Translations under genes and position numbers: made by a program | Notes under the pieces: generated by a model | Seen by the model: the letters and a program-made list of their open reading frames with translations, nothing else | The model's database searches: none | What the model was told of the DNA's origin: nothing | From: Xenophilus aerolatus | Lineage (GTDB): Bacteria; Pseudomonadota; Gammaproteobacteria; Burkholderiales; Burkholderiaceae_C | Direction of reading: 5' to 3' | DNA length: 64,000 nucleotides | Assembly (NCBI GenBank): GCA_029968055.1 | Contig: JASCNX010000001.1 | Span: 186,001-250,000 of the forward strand | Part shown: positions 61,762 to 64,000 of the stretch, one piece after another | Position numbering within the stretch: the first letter of the stretch is position 1 | Layout: every line of letters starts with the position of its first letter

Positions 61762-62096
61762 GCGGGGCTCCTGGGTGGACGGCGGGTTGACACAGCCGGC
61801 GCCATCTTAGGGGCCGGCCTCAGTGGTCGCTGCCTCGCCCTGGCATTGCCTTCGCAGGGCGGCAGGCCTTGCCGCGCGCGTGCGGCGTTGTGGCGCAGCG
61901 TTTTCTTCCAGCCTGGGCGTCGGCCGTATCAGTTCCTGCCAGGCGGGTCGACTACCCTGTGGGCTTGGGCGTGCCCCTCCCGAAGGTCGTGCGCGTTGGT
62001 GCACACCTGGGCTTGCAGGCCGTTGCATTGCGGACAGGGTCGCTCCCACCTGCCCGGTGCGACCTGGATTCCGCGGCGATTCCTACTTCACCCCCG
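61762..62096. other. 335-base gap without gene
   Basis: The gap between the divergent RidA-like gene and the spermidine-synthase-like gene contains no credible coding frame, hairpin with T tract or strong palindrome. It is GC-rich throughout with scattered repeats of GGGC; both promoters must lie here. Confidence 0.5.
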
Positions 62097-64000
62097 ATGC
62101 TCATCACCCTTGCCAGTGGCGCCACCATCGTCCTTTCGAGCTTTCTGCTGTTCCTGGTGCAGCCCATCCTGGCCAAGCAGATCCTGCCGTGGTTCGGCGG
62201 CAGTTCCGCGGTCTGGACCGTCAGCATGGTGTTCTTTCAGTGCACCTTGCTGGCAGGCTACGTCTATGCGCACTGGCTTCAGGGGCGTCCGCCTCGGGTG
62301 CAGCGCGTGGTGCATCTGACCCTTCTGGCAGCGGCGCTGTTCACGTTGCCCATCGTCCCGGACGTGGCGCACAAGCCCGTTGGCGAGGAAGATGCCGCGC
62401 GCGGCATCCTGGGGCTGCTGGTGGTGACGGTGGGCCTGCCGTACCTGTCCCTGGCCGCGACGTCGCCGCTGTTGCAGCGCTGGCTCAGCCAGGCGCTGGA
62501 GCCGGTGCAACAGAAGCAGGTCTACAGGCTGTTCGCCTGGTCGAATGCCGGCTCCCTGGCCGCTTTGCTGGCCTATCCCTTTCTGGTCGAACCCTGGTTC
62601 GACAGCGACGTGCAATCGCACGCATGGAGCGTGGCCTATGCCGTGTGTGCGCTCGGCTGTGCGGGTGTGGCGTGGCGAGCGACAGGCACGGCAGCGAGCA
62701 GGGCGACGACCTCGCCGGCGTCGAGCCCGCCCGCCGTCGAGCCGGTGCCTGGCCTGGGCCGGCACGTGGTGTGGGCCGTGCTGGCCATGGTGCCGTCGGC
62801 CTTGCTGCTCGCCGTGACCACGCACCTGACGCAGAACGTGGCATCCATTCCCTTCCTGTGGATCGTTCCCCTGGCGCTGTACCTCCTGTCCTTCATGCTG
62901 GTGTTCGAAGGGCGTGGCTGGTACGTCGGCCTGGTTGCACGCTGGCTGTGGTTGCTGCCGATGCTGGTGCTGACCCTGGGGATGGCGTGGGCGCTCTCGG
63001 TCAACAGCGGCATGCACCCCATCGCGATCGCCATTCCGCTGTTTGCCGGTGGGCTTTTTCTGGTGTGCGTGGTGTGCCACGGCGAGATGGCCGCATTGCG
63101 TCCTGCGCCCCGGCACCTGACGCGCTTCTACCTGTGCATGGCGCTCGGCGGAGCCATCGGCGGTCTGGGGGTCGGCATGGTGGCGCCGCGCGTGCTGACA
63201 GGCTATTGGGAACTGCCAGGGCTGCTGCTGGCGGTCGCGCTGGTCGGCGCGGGCGCCGCGTGGCGCGCGGGCGCCGGCCGCTGGACGCTGCGCTTCGTAC
63301 CGCTGGCCACCGCGATCGTGGTCGTGATCGGCGTCAGCGCGTATGGCCTGGACTACCTGGGCGCGCAGAACAACGGTGCGATTTCGAGGGAGCGCAACAC
63401 CTATGGCGTGTTGCGCGTGACGCAGACGGGCCAGGGCCCGCAGGCCGCGCGCCAACTCCTGCACGGCACCATCATGCACGGCGAGCAAAGCGTGGCCGAG
63501 GACCTGCGGCGCCGGCCTTCCAGCTACTACGGCGAAGCCAGCGGCATCGGGCGCCTGCTGGAACACAAGGGCACAACGGGTCCCTTGCGTGTGGGCGCGG
63601 TGGGTCTGGGCACGGGCACGCTGCTCAGTTACGCGCGCGAAGGCGACACGTATGTCTTCTACGAGCTCGATGGCCAGGTGGTGTCGGCCGCGCGGCGCTG
63701 GTTTCGCTACATCGCCGACGCCCCCGTCGAGCCTCAGGTGCGGCTGGGCGACGCGCGCCTGTCGATGGAGCGGGAACTGGCCGACCACCAGCCGGGACGC
63801 TACGACGTGATCGCCGTCGACGCCTTCTCCAGCGATGCCATTCCCGTGCACCTGCTTACGCGCGAGGCGTTGGGCGTGTACCTGGACCACCTCCATCCCG
63901 ACGGGCTGGTGGCTTTCCACATCTCCAACCGCTATCTGGACCTGTCGCCGGTGGTGGCGGAACTGGCCCGGTCCCGGGGTTTGGAGAACTGGCAGATCGA
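62097..64000 (+). CDS. spermidine synthase-like protein fused to membrane domain, 3' end cut off
   Basis: At least 634 residues, running off the right edge with no stop seen. Residues 1-420 hold about 11 hydrophobic segments (LASGATIVLSSFLLFLVQPILAKQILPWFGGSSAVW, in parts, at the start) of the MFS-like type found in fused spermidine synthases. The C-terminal part has a spermidine-synthase/methyltransferase fold: LHGTIMHGEQ, VGAVGLGTGTLLSYAREGD, YELDGQVVSAARRWF, LGDARLSMERE and DVIAVDAFSSDAIPVHLLTREAL (all in parts). The substrate of this membrane-fused family is unknown; spermidine is only a name. ATG 62097 starts the first helix. Confidence 0.9.
   Translation, partial: MLITLASGATIVLSSFLLFLVQPILAKQILPWFGGSSAVWTVSMVFFQCTLLAGYVYAHWLQGRPPRVQRVVHLTLLAAALFTLPIVPDVAHKPVGEEDAARGILGLLVVTVGLPYLSLAATSPLLQRWLSQALEPVQQKQVYRLFAWSNAGSLAALLAYPFLVEPWFDSDVQSHAWSVAYAVCALGCAGVAWRATGTAASRATTSPASSPPAVEPVPGLGRHVVWAVLAMVPSALLLAVTTHLTQNVASIPFLWIVPLALYLLSFMLVFEGRGWYVGLVARWLWLLPMLVLTLGMAWALSVNSGMHPIAIAIPLFAGGLFLVCVVCHGEMAALRPAPRHLTRFYLCMALGGAIGGLGVGMVAPRVLTGYWELPGLLLAVALVGAGAAWRAGAGRWTLRFVPLATAIVVVIGVSAYGLDYLGAQNNGAISRERNTYGVLRVTQTGQGPQAARQLLHGTIMHGEQSVAEDLRRRPSSYYGEASGIGRLLEHKGTTGPLRVGAVGLGTGTLLSYAREGDTYVFYELDGQVVSAARRWFRYIADAPVEPQVRLGDARLSMERELADHQPGRYDVIAVDAFSSDAIPVHLLTREALGVYLDHLHPDGLVAFHISNRYLDLSPVVAELARSRGLENWQI

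Overview
The window is about 64 kb of uniformly GC-rich bacterial chromosome. Its gene content points to a Burkholderiales bacterium of the Comamonadaceae, most like Variovorax or a close relative. The clues are a Bug-family (TctC) solute receptor, TRAP carboxylate transport, a CbpA/CbpM pair, a QueE with the CX14CX2C cluster motif, a DUF2868/DUF3482 membrane-GTPase pair and a split, non-microcompartment ethanolamine ammonia-lyase. It looks like ordinary chromosome. I see no rRNA, tRNA, insertion sequence, integrase, prophage or CRISPR array. The genus is inferred; no marker gene is present.

Layout. 1-3.8 kb: the first codons of a sugar-nucleotide epimerase-like gene, an MFS anion transporter, ETF-ubiquinone oxidoreductase and a hotdog thioesterase. 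3.8-8.6 kb: an envelope-modification locus with sensor kinase, response regulator, PAP2 phosphatase and a lipid A phosphoethanolamine transferase; both promoter regions carry half-sites at 11-bp spacing. 8.6-13.4 kb: an AhpD-like protein, a small exported protein and ethanolamine catabolism (eat-eutB-eutC). 13.5-17.9 kb: a secreted FKBP, an MFS efflux protein and an alkylation-repair operon, ada / PF09859 oxygenase / alkB. 17.9-19.4 kb: the bdcR-bdcA pair. 19.4-24.4 kb: a type II dehydroquinase next to a TRAP transporter (dctPQM) and a divergent GntR regulator. 24.5-26.7 kb: a PAS-LuxR regulator divergent from scoAB, with a perfect 10-bp inverted repeat between them. 26.7-31.0 kb: OpgG-type glucan protein divergent from a BglX-type periplasmic glucosidase. 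31-34.8 kb: a LysR regulator divergent from an exported M20 amidohydrolase, then a CoA-transferase with unusual domain order.

34.9-41.1 kb is a valine-degradation cluster: LysR, mmsA, isobutyryl-CoA dehydrogenase, 3-hydroxyisobutyryl-CoA hydrolase and mmsB. It feeds acyl-CoA electrons to ETF and then to the ETF-QO at the start of the window. Three gaps in this cluster hold copies of one ~130-bp imperfect palindrome built from short CGCAGAGG-like units. 41.3-47.3 kb: a small winged-helix-like protein, an exported M20 dipeptidase and a methionine-type ABC importer (metNIQ) with a second, divergent MetQ; two perfect palindromes lie between them. 47.4-53.5 kb: a FecR-domain protein, a Bug receptor, cbpA-cbpM, a histidine phosphatase, phosphatidylserine synthase, a glutamine amidotransferase-like protein and a 24-residue membrane protein missed by ORF length cut-offs. 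53.6-64 kb: the DUF2868/DUF3482 pair, argG, queE-queD, an ABC exporter, a RidA-like protein and a spermidine-synthase-like membrane protein that runs off the end.

No obviously new multi-gene system stands out. The observations most worth following are the palindromic repeat family, the two shared-motif promoters of the lipid A locus, the PAS-LuxR operator, the paired NLPA receptors with their operators, and the uncharacterised DUF2868/DUF3482 operon.
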